Below, one piece after another: positions 26,888 to 34,885 of a DNA stretch of 64,000 nt. The stretch covers positions 1 to 64,000 of the forward strand of contig NZ_SDLI01000001.1 in NCBI RefSeq assembly GCF_004123195.1. Reading direction: 5' to 3'. This stretch comes from Ammoniphilus sp. CFH 90114. GTDB lineage: Bacteria > Bacillota > Bacilli > Aneurinibacillales > RAOX-1. The position numbers were made by a program, and so were the translations under genes. Under the pieces are notes generated by a model, which saw only the letters and a program-made list of their open reading frames with translations, did no database searches and was not told the origin of the DNA. Each line of letters starts with the position of its first letter. The first letter of the stretch is position 1.

Positions 26888-27226
26888 TTAAACCTTATCT
26901 ACTTGTTCTTTAATGAATTGGTCGTTGAGTACGTTATAGGCGTTTTCCAGTCCTAAATGTGGGCTAGGTTCATCCATCATCCTAGCTTCATGCAAGTCCA
27001 AGTTATTGGAAGGGGAATTATGGTGTTGCATAGGATCTGTTGTATTTTCTGCCTCACTCCGCATTCCTGAAGCCGATTGGCGCATTTGATCTACGAGGTC
27101 CAATACTGTAGAAGTACCCTTAGCGGCTAGTTTTCGTGTTGCCTGTCTAGCTTCTGGGGATAGGGCTAAGATAACGGATGCAGCGGTAATGACCATGCCA
27201 ATAGGCGATTTAACGAACTTAAGCAT
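26888..27226 (-). CDS. Small membrane-associated protein, unknown
   Basis: A 112-residue protein. The N-terminus has one hydrophobic segment (about residues 8-23, GMVITAASVILAL), then an amphipathic Arg/Lys/Ser-rich region and a polar, disordered-looking histidine- and proline-containing tail. AAGGAG precedes the ATG. No family is recognised. Its neighbours (gerE, a GerW-like protein) are sporulation genes, which hints at, but does not prove, a sporulation role. Confidence 0.6.
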   Translation of the reverse strand: MLKFVKSPIGMVITAASVILALSPEARQATRKLAAKGTSTVLDLVDQMRQSASGMRSEAENTTDPMQHHNSPSNNLDLHEARMMDEPSPHLGLENAYNVLNDQFIKEQVDKV

Positions 27227-27336
27227 TTAATTAGCACTCCTTCCAGAGTAGGTTGCTTTTACTTTACGCAATAAGCTAGAAAATAATCCCCATAGGGCAC
27301 TGCACGGGATGCGGATCATTTGTTTGTGTGTTGCAT

Positions 27337-27678
27337 TTATGTATCCGAGGTTTGACTAGAACAAATCCTATCGATCTCTTCTTGAAGAGATGGAACCCTC
27401 TCTATAAGCGCTTCAAGCGAGGGGACGGAAGAATCCAAACTAATGAATTGTAATTTTTGATCTCTGAAAAAGGCGAGCAATGCTAAAGGTGTGATTCCAC
27501 CACTTCCACCTCCCCCATAATAACAACCTGTGATTTGAGAATGAACCTTTAAGACAGGCAATAAAATGACCGAGGAGAGAACTTGAACAGTTTTACCGAT
27601 AAGAATTTCTTCCCTGGCTAACTCATTCATGCTCTCGAGAATTCTTCGAACTTGACCTTCCAAGGAAAGGTTTTTCAT
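27337..27678 (-). CDS. GerW/YtfJ-like sporulation protein
   Basis: A 113-residue protein resembling the GerW (YtfJ) family. The match rests on the central ILIGKTVQVLSSVILLPVLKV segment, the CYYGGGGSGGITPLALLAFF glycine-rich turn and the final LQFISLD strand. GerW of B. subtilis is a spore protein needed for the response to some germinants. The usual N-terminal helix is present but the protein is shorter than typical members. The ribosome site (AAAGGA) is moderate. Similarity is judged by eye, so the family call is tentative. Confidence 0.6.
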   Translation of the reverse strand: MKNLSLEGQVRRILESMNELAREEILIGKTVQVLSSVILLPVLKVHSQITGCYYGGGGSGGITPLALLAFFRDQKLQFISLDSSVPSLEALIERVPSLQEEIDRICSSQTSDT

Positions 27679-27790
27679 ATGATCACGTCCTTTAATCTTA
27701 CACCCCCAATTATTTCCTAAAGGCGCTTAATTTATGTCGGCTTCTTGAATAATAATGAGTGATTTGATTTGAGTGCCTGTTTTAATACAG

Positions 27791-27833
27791 AAAAAAGGAT
27801 CTCCTCTATTCCAGAAGAGGAGATCCTTTTTTT
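27791..27833 (-). terminator. Strong bidirectional terminator
   Basis: A 17-base-pair perfect stem (AAAAAAGGATCTCCTCT with its complement) around an eight-base loop, T-rich on both sides. It ends four bases from the stop of the 75-residue minus-strand gene and should end its transcript. Confidence 0.9.
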
Positions 27834-27836
27834 GTA

Positions 27837-28064
27837 TTATGAAACAAAGAAGTCTTGATAACACATATTCATCTCTTGCCAAATAGGGGAATCACTAGCG
27901 ACATCTATGTCTAATTCCTCAAAAATCTCCAGCAGTGTCGTGCATAGTAAATATCTTTCCGAAGGATCTTTTTCTCTCTTAATCCGTGTTAGAAGATGTT
28001 CTGCTTCGACTTTCATTCTCTCCCGGAAAAGAATTTCTCCATTGGCATTCACTGAAATCCTCAC
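27837..28064 (-). CDS. Small hypothetical protein
   Basis: A 75-residue acidic, mostly helical protein with no known motif. The GTG at 28064 is preceded by GGAG at good spacing, and a perfect terminator follows the stop, so it looks like a complete one-gene unit. Short size and composition resemble small regulatory or sporulation proteins of Bacillales, but no function can be assigned. Confidence 0.6.
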   Translation of the reverse strand: MRISVNANGEILFRERMKVEAEHLLTRIKREKDPSERYLLCTTLLEIFEELDIDVASDSPIWQEMNMCYQDFFVS

Positions 28065-28280
28065 TCCCAGCTCCTCATTTTGTCACTATTATAACAAGGT
28101 TTACTACATTTTGCTTTCTGTTATATAACAAAAAATCAAGAAGTTAAGCGATTACAAATTGGTCATTCTTTGTTTTTCACCGTTATACTTATTATTTTGA
28201 TTCATATGTGTTTTTTGACTATACATGAGCAGTGAGAGATAAAGACATGTAAAACACCTGTTTAAGTATGAATAATTAGA

Positions 28281-28294
28281 GTATAATATTATAC
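28281..28294. promoter_or_regulatory. 14-base palindrome before the CstR-like gene
   Basis: GTATAATATTATAC is a perfect palindrome 33 bases before the CstR-like start. It contains TATAAT, so it may be the -10 box, an operator, or both. It does not have the G/C tracts of known CsoR/CstR operators. Confidence 0.4.
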
Positions 28295-28326
28295 GTGTAT
28301 ATGTATGAAAAATGAGGTGATATATC

Positions 28327-28587
28327 ATGGATTACTCAGATGAGATAAAAAATAGGCTCAAGAGAATGGAAGGGCAAGTAAGAGGGATTTTACGCATGAT
28401 GGAAGAGGATAAACATTGTAAGGATGTAGTAAGTCAACTATCTGCAGTACGGAATGCAGCAGATAAAGCTATAGCGACCATCGTAGCGGCAAATCTAGAG
28501 AAGTGCATTTTGGAAGAACAGGCGATTGGAAGAGATTCGAGCAAGTTGGTTAAGGAAGCTATCGAGCTATTGGTTAAAAGTAGATAA
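28327..28587 (+). CDS. CstR-like persulfide-sensing repressor (CsoR family)
   Basis: An 86-residue all-helical regulator of the CsoR/RcnR/CstR family. It has Cys31 (KHCKDV) and Cys60 (NLEKC), exactly the two cysteines and spacing of Staphylococcus aureus CstR. The histidine that completes the copper site in CsoR is replaced by Asn56, as in CstR. The C-terminal LVKEAIELLVKSR also resembles CstR. CstR forms di-, tri- or tetrasulfide links between these cysteines on meeting reactive sulfur and then leaves DNA. Here it lies 57 bases before trxB with no terminator between, so it may control that gene. Confidence 0.8.
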   Translation: MDYSDEIKNRLKRMEGQVRGILRMMEEDKHCKDVVSQLSAVRNAADKAIATIVAANLEKCILEEQAIGRDSSKLVKEAIELLVKSR

Positions 28588-28644
28588 CTTACAGAATAAT
28601 AACTTTGTCGTGCATTAATACTAAAGCTTTAAAGGAGTGTTTGT

Positions 28645-29592
28645 ATGAACAAAGTGGTTATTATTGGAACAGGTCCCGCTGGACTGACAGCAGCCATCTA
28701 TTTAGCTCGTGCAAATATGAATCCTCTAGTCATTGAGGGCCAACAGCCTGGTGGACAACTTACATTGACGACAGAGGTTGAGAATTTTCCAGGGTTTCCA
28801 GAGGGGATTATGGGTCCGGAACTCATGGATAATATGCGTAAGCAAGCTGAACGATTTGGTGCAGAATTTAAAACAGGTTGGGTAAAGCAGGTCGATTTCT
28901 CAAAGCAACCCTTTAAGTTAACCGTTGAAGGTATGGGCGAAATTGAATCACAATCCCTTATTATCTCAACCGGGGCGTCAGCAAAGCTACTAAACATTCC
29001 TAGGGAAAAGGAAAATATGGGCAGAGGGGTAAGCACCTGTGCGACCTGTGATGGTTTCTTTTTTCGGAATAAAAAAATCATTGTGGTGGGCGGAGGTGAC
29101 TCTGCTATGGAAGAAGCCAACTTTCTCACCAAGTTTGCGAGTGAGGTAAGGGTTGTTCACCGACGTGAAGAACTCCGGGCTTCTAAGATCATGCAAGATC
29201 GGGCTAGGAGCAATCCGAAGGTAAGTTGGAGTCTGAATTGCACTCCCTTAGAGGTGGTGGCCGGTGACTCCGGCTTGGCAGGTCTTAAGGTCAAAAACAA
29301 TGAAACTGGCAAGGAAGAGATGATTGAAACCAATGGTGTTTTCGTTGCTATTGGACATTCACCTAATACGGGCTTCTTGCAAGGTGCTCTTAAAGTCGAT
29401 GAATTGGGTTATATTGAGGTTAAGCCAGGTACGACTGAAACAAATATACCCGGCGTATTTGCATGCGGTGATGTGCAGGACCATAAATACCGACAAGCCA
29501 TTACCGCAGCGGGCTCAGGTTGTATGGCCGCCTTGGAGTGTGAACGTTATCTAGACGGAAATGCAGTGCATGATTGGAGTCAAAGTTTGTAA
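28645..29592 (+). CDS. trxB: Thioredoxin reductase
   Basis: A 315-residue low-molecular-weight thioredoxin reductase. The FAD fold is GTGPAGLTAAIYLAR, the redox site is CATCDGFFF near residue 133, the NADPH fold is VVGGGDSAMEEANFL, and the closing FAD segment is GVFACGDVQDHKYRQAITAAGSG. It passes electrons from NADPH to thioredoxin (trxA at 16.5 kb). The start follows AAAGGAG. The unusual point is its partner: a CstR-like gene directly upstream, probably in one transcript. Confidence 0.95.
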   Translation: MNKVVIIGTGPAGLTAAIYLARANMNPLVIEGQQPGGQLTLTTEVENFPGFPEGIMGPELMDNMRKQAERFGAEFKTGWVKQVDFSKQPFKLTVEGMGEIESQSLIISTGASAKLLNIPREKENMGRGVSTCATCDGFFFRNKKIIVVGGGDSAMEEANFLTKFASEVRVVHRREELRASKIMQDRARSNPKVSWSLNCTPLEVVAGDSGLAGLKVKNNETGKEEMIETNGVFVAIGHSPNTGFLQGALKVDELGYIEVKPGTTETNIPGVFACGDVQDHKYRQAITAAGSGCMAALECERYLDGNAVHDWSQSL

Positions 29593-29618
29593 ATGAATAT
29601 AAGCAATATGAGGTAATA

Positions 29619-29652
29619 GGTCCTACGGTAGAGAGTAGGGCTTTTTTCTTTT
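29619..29652 (+). terminator. Terminator after trxB
   Basis: GGTCCTAC pairs with GTAGGGCT (one G-U pair) around an eight-base loop, followed by a run of T. Confidence 0.7.
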
Positions 29653-29738
29653 TATCGACCATATAGACTAGGGCTCTACAAGGATTAGTTATGCTATAAT
29701 GAGCTTTAGTTTTTAAAAAGAGAGGATCGGAAATTAAG

Positions 29739-31313
29739 GTGTCCAATTCATCGTTTATTAGAGGAGCCATTGCACTGAGTGCTGCTGCGTTTATCTCTAA
29801 ACTTCTTGGCTTATTTTATGTTATTCCATTAAAGCACTTTGCCGGCGATGTTGGGCTAGCCTTATATCAAGCCGTTTTTCCCATCTACAATACCTTACTC
29901 ATTTTGTCCGTATCGGGAATTCCCATCGCCATGTCGAAGTTAATTTCTGAAGAATTAGCGAATGGCCGCACCATGGAGACTATCCGTATCACCAGGAGCG
30001 CTTGTTTGTTGATGATTGTTGTTGCTGGCGTAGGGTTTATAGGCCTCTACCAAGGTGCTGATATCTTGGCCGGGTGGATTGGGAATAGGGATACGAAGTA
30101 TTCCATTCAAGCCTTGGCTATGGCGATGTTGCTTGTTCCTTTTGTTGCTGTTCTTAGAGGTTATTTTTATGGCTATCAACGGATGAAGATTGGGGCAGTC
30201 TCTCAAGTCATCGAACAGTTAGTTAGAGTAAGTCTAATGATTGGGTTTGTCTACTGGTTAGTAATGGAGGGAAGAGAGATGGCTGTGGTTGCAGCCGGGG
30301 CGGCATGGGGAAGTTTCTTTGGACTAGCAGTATCCTTACTCTTTCTTCTTATAATCTATCTTTCTACGCGAGAAAAAACTAGGGGAATTAAAAAACCTAG
30401 CACCTCCTGGAAGGGAGAATATAGCTGGAAGCTGATTAAAATTGCTGTTCCTGTTAGCCTCAGCACTCTTATGTTACCTCTACTTGGCATGGTGGATTCC
30501 ATGTCTATTATTAATTTACTCAAGTCTTCTGGATTATCTGTTGCATCCTCAACCACAGAATTCGGTTTATATAGTAGAGGGGTACCAATTGTTCAATTCT
30601 CGGCTTTCTATGCGACAGGTTTGGCCGTTGCCGTGGTTCCTGCTTTAGCTTCTGAATTATCGGTGGAAGCTCAGGGTCGTAAGATCTACCAAACTCTAAA
30701 GATTACCTTTCTTATCGGCGCACCTGCTAGCGTCGGAATGATGATGATTGCAGAGCCTCTAAACGTGTTGTTTTATGGGAATAGTCAGGGAAGTGAAGCT
30801 TTAATTGTTCTTGCTGCATCTACTTTCTTTTTGTCCTTGTCTATCACTACGTCGGGCTTACTTCAAGGACTTGGGAAGCCTATATGGCCAGCTATTATTT
30901 TATTAATAGGCATCGTGGTTAAAGTAGTAGGAAATACCTTACTGGTTCCTCGCTATGGAATTATTGGAGCTGCTTACTCTACTTTGTTTACGTATGGCTG
31001 TATATCGCTTCTTTGCCTTCAAGCTGTAATTCGGGTTCATGCTCGTCCTCTCATCCCTGGGAAGCAAGTAGGGAAGTGGCTTGCCCCCTCTGTTAGTATG
31101 GGCTTAATAGTAGCCATCGCAATGGCCGAGTTTATCAAGTTTGTCCCTGTTATGGAAAGCCATCGATTGTTTTCGCTTTATGAAGTTGTAACCCTTCTTA
31201 TTGTAGGTTTCATTAGTTATGGAATAGGGCTGTTATTCTTTCATGTCATTACTTGGAGGCAATTGTTGGATTTCTGGCAAGGTCGAGTATTGGGAAGGCA
31301 TGGAAAGGAGTAG
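29739..31313 (+). CDS. SpoVB/YtgP-type polysaccharide flippase
   Basis: A 524-residue protein with about 14 membrane segments, from the SpoVB/YtgP (MOP superfamily) branch. The start FIRGAIALSAAAFISKLLG and LYQAVFPIYNTLLILSVSGIP are typical. Relatives flip peptidoglycan precursors; SpoVB does so for the spore cortex, and YtgP is the vegetative MurJ-type protein. Which role this one has is not clear. It starts at a GTG with a weak ribosome site. It shares no close sequence with the MviN-type flippase at 5.4 kb. The next gene, murI, also serves peptidoglycan. Confidence 0.85.
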   Translation: MSNSSFIRGAIALSAAAFISKLLGLFYVIPLKHFAGDVGLALYQAVFPIYNTLLILSVSGIPIAMSKLISEELANGRTMETIRITRSACLLMIVVAGVGFIGLYQGADILAGWIGNRDTKYSIQALAMAMLLVPFVAVLRGYFYGYQRMKIGAVSQVIEQLVRVSLMIGFVYWLVMEGREMAVVAAGAAWGSFFGLAVSLLFLLIIYLSTREKTRGIKKPSTSWKGEYSWKLIKIAVPVSLSTLMLPLLGMVDSMSIINLLKSSGLSVASSTTEFGLYSRGVPIVQFSAFYATGLAVAVVPALASELSVEAQGRKIYQTLKITFLIGAPASVGMMMIAEPLNVLFYGNSQGSEALIVLAASTFFLSLSITTSGLLQGLGKPIWPAIILLIGIVVKVVGNTLLVPRYGIIGAAYSTLFTYGCISLLCLQAVIRVHARPLIPGKQVGKWLAPSVSMGLIVAIAMAEFIKFVPVMESHRLFSLYEVVTLLIVGFISYGIGLLFFHVITWRQLLDFWQGRVLGRHGKE

Positions 31314-31373
31314 AGTTTCTCTTCATGATGAATATGATATACCACATATTTATGAAAAAAGGATGAAGAGAAC

Positions 31374-32210
31374 GTGGATAAAGCTATAGGTGTAATAGAT
31401 TCAGGAGTGGGAGGCTTAACTGTTGTCAGAGAAATTATGAGGCAGCTGCCACAAGAGAGGGTCTTCTATTTTGGGGATACGGCTCGCTGTCCATATGGCC
31501 CACGGTCAACAGATGAGGTTCGTACCTTTACCTTACAGATGGTTTCATATTTATTACGACAAAAAATTAAAGCGTTAGTAATTGCTTGTAACACAGCAAC
31601 TGCTGTTGTTTTTGATGAAATTATGCAACATGCCCCGATTCCAGTCATCGGAGTTATTGATCCGGGGGCTAGAACGGCGATCAAAGAAACGAAATCAGGT
31701 GTAATCGGGGTTATTGGGACTGTTGGGACAATAAGAAGTCGTGCCTATGAAAAAGCATTAAAAAGGATTGCGCCTGACGTAGAGGTGTACAGTTATGCTT
31801 GTCCTGATTTTGTGCCTTTAGTAGAGTCAGGGATACCGGACCCTGCCGCTGCATTAGAAATTGTAAAAAACTCCTTGCAGCCCTTAACTACAACGTCGAT
31901 TGACACCTTAATTTTAGGGTGTACCCATTATCCGCTGCTCGCTGATGTAATTGCTCAGGTTATGGGAAAAGAAGTCAAGCTGATTAATTCAGCTAAAGAA
32001 ACAGCTAGAGAATTAAGTTCCGTCTTACATTATCGCAAGTTATTTACGGAAAACAGCGAGAATGTGCCACCAACTCATAAATTTTTTGTTAGTGGTTCTT
32101 CCTCCGTCATGAAGGTGATTGCGCAGAGTTTTCTGCATGTCCCTTTAGATCTTCAACAAGTGGATGTAAGCAACGAAAAAGTTTGTACCATTTCTTGGAC
32201 AAAAACTTAG
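31374..32210 (+). CDS. murI: Glutamate racemase
   Basis: A 278-residue racemase that makes D-glutamate for peptidoglycan (and for poly-glutamate where present). The two catalytic cysteines are in ACNTATAV and LGCTHYPLL, and the start IGVIDSGVGGLTVVREI is conserved. The GTG start follows AAGGATGAAGAG. It is the RacE/MurI of the B. subtilis racE-gerM-rph order. It ends just before a hairpin that also covers the gerM ribosome site. Confidence 0.95.
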   Translation: MDKAIGVIDSGVGGLTVVREIMRQLPQERVFYFGDTARCPYGPRSTDEVRTFTLQMVSYLLRQKIKALVIACNTATAVVFDEIMQHAPIPVIGVIDPGARTAIKETKSGVIGVIGTVGTIRSRAYEKALKRIAPDVEVYSYACPDFVPLVESGIPDPAAALEIVKNSLQPLTTTSIDTLILGCTHYPLLADVIAQVMGKEVKLINSAKETARELSSVLHYRKLFTENSENVPPTHKFFVSGSSSVMKVIAQSFLHVPLDLQQVDVSNEKVCTISWTKT

Positions 32211-32217
32211 TCTAAAA

Positions 32218-32260
32218 CTCCTCAAGGCTCGTATACATATACTACAAAAACCTTGAGGAG
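32218..32260 (+). promoter_or_regulatory. Hairpin covering the gerM ribosome site
   Basis: CTCCTCAAGG (32218-32227) and CCTTGAGGAG (32251-32260) form a perfect ten-base-pair stem with a 23-base loop. The 3' arm contains the GAGGAGG ribosome site of gerM. CATATACTA in the loop (32236-32244) fits a sigma-K/E -10 box; transcripts starting after it would lack the 5' arm and escape the block. Confidence 0.6.
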
Positions 32261-32270
32261 GGAAACGAAT

Positions 32271-33344
32271 ATGTCACGGAAATGGTTGGTCTCCTTGTCC
32301 CTAACAACGACTGCTATATTATTATCAGGTTGCGGATTGTTCGGTCCGGAACAAACGGTTGGACCACAGCCGATTGATCCGCCCCATATGAGTCAAACGG
32401 GACCTGTAGGGGATAGCAAAGAAGTAACGCTTAATCTTAACCCTGAGCAAGGCCAAGCTTCCGATACCACGGCCGAAGCAGCTCAAATGATCGCAATGCC
32501 AGTCTATATGATGGATCCAGACGGTTATGTTGTTCCTATCTCACTTCAACTTCCGAAAGCAGAGGGAGCAGCTAAGCAGGTCTTAAGCCATATGGTTAAG
32601 GGTGGTCCTGTAGAATTGATGAAGCCGGAAGGGTTCACGCCCTTGATTCCCGAGGGTACAAAAATTCTTGGGATGACAATTAAAGATGGGGTAGCAACTA
32701 TTGATTTTTCACCTGAATTCAAGAACTATGAGGCCAAGAATGAGCAGAAACTCATTGATGCCATTACCTTTGCTCTCACGTCCTTCGATACCATTAAAGA
32801 AGTAAATATCTGGATTAATGGGTATCCCCAAGATGTGATGCCTGTGAATGGTACACCCATTTCCTCGTTGACCCGTGAAAACGGGATCAACGTGGAACTT
32901 GCTAACAATGTACAAGTAGGGAACACCACTCCTATTACCCTGTATTTCCAAGGAGAAACCGCGGATAACGCGCCCTATTATGTTCCAGTGACTCGCCTGA
33001 TTCCTAGGACTGACAATAAAGCCATGGCGACGCTCGAACAGCTTATCCAAGGTCCTAAAGATGGGACAAATCTCTTCTCGTCCATCCTACCTACTACAAA
33101 GGTATTAGACGTGAAGATGGAAAATGGGGTTGCTGTCGTAAATTTTGATGATAAACTACTTAGCTATAATGATGGTAAAGCCAATCCGATGGCCATGGAG
33201 TCCATTCTTCTGTCTCTGACGGAGAATGCTGAGGTTGGAGCGGTTCAGTTTATGGTAAATGGACAAATGAATGTAATGGCTGGAGAAAAGGACTACAGTA
33301 ATCCGGTATCTAGACCGATTGAGCTGAATCCGCGTAAATGGTAA
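32271..33344 (+). CDS. gerM: Germination/sporulation lipoprotein GerM
   Basis: A 357-residue lipoprotein (366 in B. subtilis). The signal peptide ends in LLSGC with a lipidated cysteine near residue 20. Two GerMN domains follow, at about residues 80-210 and 220-345, each with the LPKAEGAAKQVLSHMVKGG/AMATLEQLIQGP helix and the ATIDFSPEF/AVVNFDDKL strand. GerM helps assemble the coat and cortex and links to the SpoIIQ-SpoIIIA channel. The ATG at 32271 follows GAGGAGGG. Confidence 0.93.
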   Translation: MSRKWLVSLSLTTTAILLSGCGLFGPEQTVGPQPIDPPHMSQTGPVGDSKEVTLNLNPEQGQASDTTAEAAQMIAMPVYMMDPDGYVVPISLQLPKAEGAAKQVLSHMVKGGPVELMKPEGFTPLIPEGTKILGMTIKDGVATIDFSPEFKNYEAKNEQKLIDAITFALTSFDTIKEVNIWINGYPQDVMPVNGTPISSLTRENGINVELANNVQVGNTTPITLYFQGETADNAPYYVPVTRLIPRTDNKAMATLEQLIQGPKDGTNLFSSILPTTKVLDVKMENGVAVVNFDDKLLSYNDGKANPMAMESILLSLTENAEVGAVQFMVNGQMNVMAGEKDYSNPVSRPIELNPRKW

Positions 33345-33374
33345 GAGGTGATTAGAACACCTCTTTTCTTTTTG
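33343..33374 (+). terminator. Terminator after gerM
   Basis: AAGAGGTG and CACCTCTT form an eight-base-pair stem with a seven-base loop, followed by T-rich sequence. It overlaps the stop codon. Confidence 0.85.
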
Positions 33375-33474
33375 TCTTGAACAAATCTTGATAATTTCCA
33401 AGGTCTTTTGGGGATGATATTAACGGTGGAAGATATGTTATAATTAACCAGTATTCGTGAGGAGGGGTAAAATC

Positions 33475-34218
33475 ATGCGTATAGATGAACGCGGATCGGA
33501 TCAACTAAGAACCATAAAAATGACGAAAGATTACATATTACATGCTGAAGGTTCCGTATTAATTGAAGTAGGCAATACTAAAGTGATTTGTACCGCTACA
33601 ATTGAGGATAAAGTTCCTCCCTTTATGAGGAATCAAGGCAAAGGATGGATTACAGCAGAATATTCCATGTTGCCAAGAGCAACAGAGACAAGAAATATTA
33701 GAGAGTCTAGCAAAGGGAAGTTAAGCGGCAGAACCATGGAGATTCAGAGACTCATTGGGCGAGCACTTCGTTCTGTTGTCGACTTGGATAGACTTGGTGA
33801 AAAAACAATCTGGTTAGATTGTGATGTTATTCAAGCTGATGGAGGAACGAGGACGGCTTCTATTACAGGCGCCTTCGTTGCTATGGCAGATGCCCTTGGA
33901 AAGCTGAAAGAAAAGAACGGCTGGAGTCGTCTTCCAATCCGTGACTTTTTAGCGGCAACCAGTGTGGGAATGGTCAATAGTAATTTAATTCTTGATTTGA
34001 ATTATGTAGAAGACTCAAGTGCAGAAGTCGATATGAACATCGTAATGACAGGCAAGGGACAATTTGTTGAAGTTCAAGGTACGGGAGAAGAGAGTCCGTT
34101 CACTTATGAACAACTGCAGGGATTGCTGGAGCTTGGTAAAAAGGGTGTAGAGGACCTAATACGTTATCAGAAAGAGGCTCTTGGAGAAGTAGCGGCTTTG
34201 ATTGGGACGGAGGAGTAA
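33475..34218 (+). CDS. rph: Ribonuclease PH
   Basis: A 247-residue RNase PH (245 in B. subtilis). Signature pieces are [23 protein letters not shown], the [16 protein letters not shown] phosphate site and [15 protein letters not shown]. It removes the last bases from tRNA 3' ends by phosphorolysis. The ATG at 33475 follows GAGGAGGGG; TATAAT at 33439-33444 may be its -10 box. The next gene, rdgB, starts four bases after its stop. Confidence 0.96.
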   Translation: MRIDERGSDQLRTIKMTKDYILHAEGSVLIEVGNTKVICTATIEDKVPPFMRNQGKGWITAEYSMLPRATETRNIRESSKGKLSGRTMEIQRLIGRALRSVVDLDRLGEKTIWLDCDVIQADGGTRTASITGAFVAMADALGKLKEKNGWSRLPIRDFLAATSVGMVNSNLILDLNYVEDSSAEVDMNIVMTGKGQFVEVQGTGEESPFTYEQLQGLLELGKKGVEDLIRYQKEALGEVAALIGTEE

Positions 34219-34222
34219 GTCT

Positions 34223-34819
34223 GTGCAAAAGCAGTTAGTGTTAGCCACCCGCAATAAGGGAAAGGTTCAAGAACTTAAGGCTATGCTTGCCGGTTATGAT
34301 ATTGAGGTTATGGGACTAGATCAATTCCTTAACTGCCCTGAGGTGGAGGAAGATCAGGACACTTTTGAAGGGAATGCGATTAAAAAAGCCCAAACGATTG
34401 CGGAGTTTCTTCAGGTTCCAGCTTTAGCAGATGATTCAGGATTAGAAGTTGATGCGCTGCAAGGCAGGCCTGGTGTATATTCAGCAAGATTTGCTGGAGT
34501 GGACGCAACGGATGAGGACAACAATCGCAAGCTTTTAGAGTTGATGCAGGGAGTGCCAACTGGAGAACGCAGTGGACGTTTTCGATGTGTACTTGCTTTG
34601 GCTGTGCCTGGGCAGGCCACGGCAACCTGGCACGGAACTTGTGAAGGAAAGATCGGGATTACGCCCCGAGGAACAGGTGGATTTGGCTATGATCCCTTGT
34701 TTTTCCTACCAATTGAGGGAAAGACGATGGCCGAATTTACGAAAGAGGAAAAGAGTAAGATTAGTCACCGCGGTATGGCTATGAGAAAAATGATGGTCGA
34801 GATCGCCGGTCTTATGTGA
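34223..34819 (+). CDS. rdgB: dITP/XTP pyrophosphatase (RdgB/HAM1 family)
   Basis: A 198-residue nucleotide pyrophosphatase, the same length as B. subtilis YsnA. It begins LVLATRNKGKVQELK and has the ALADDSGLEVDALQG active site and the GGFGYDPLFF region. It removes non-canonical purine nucleotides such as dITP and XTP. The start is the GTG at 34223, with GGAGGAG upstream; seven earlier in-frame codons overlap rph. It is coupled to rph in one transcript. Confidence 0.93.
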   Translation: MQKQLVLATRNKGKVQELKAMLAGYDIEVMGLDQFLNCPEVEEDQDTFEGNAIKKAQTIAEFLQVPALADDSGLEVDALQGRPGVYSARFAGVDATDEDNNRKLLELMQGVPTGERSGRFRCVLALAVPGQATATWHGTCEGKIGITPRGTGGFGYDPLFFLPIEGKTMAEFTKEEKSKISHRGMAMRKMMVEIAGLM

Positions 34820-34829
34820 TTGAAACGAT

Positions 34830-34859
34830 AAAGGAAAGCCAGTGCGGTGGCTTTCCTTT
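34830..34859 (+). terminator. Hairpin after rdgB, likely terminator
   Basis: AAAGGAAAGCCA and TGGCTTTCCTTT form a perfect 12-base-pair stem with a six-base loop, 10 bases after the rdgB stop. The T tail is short, so termination may be partial, letting some transcripts reach the TPR gene. Confidence 0.6.
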
Positions 34860-34885
34860 ATGCACTTACTTTAAGAGGAGATGTT

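Noticed and set aside
28698-29132. 144-codon antisense frame in trxB
   Set aside because: trxB is complete with all motifs; the antisense frame has no ribosome site.
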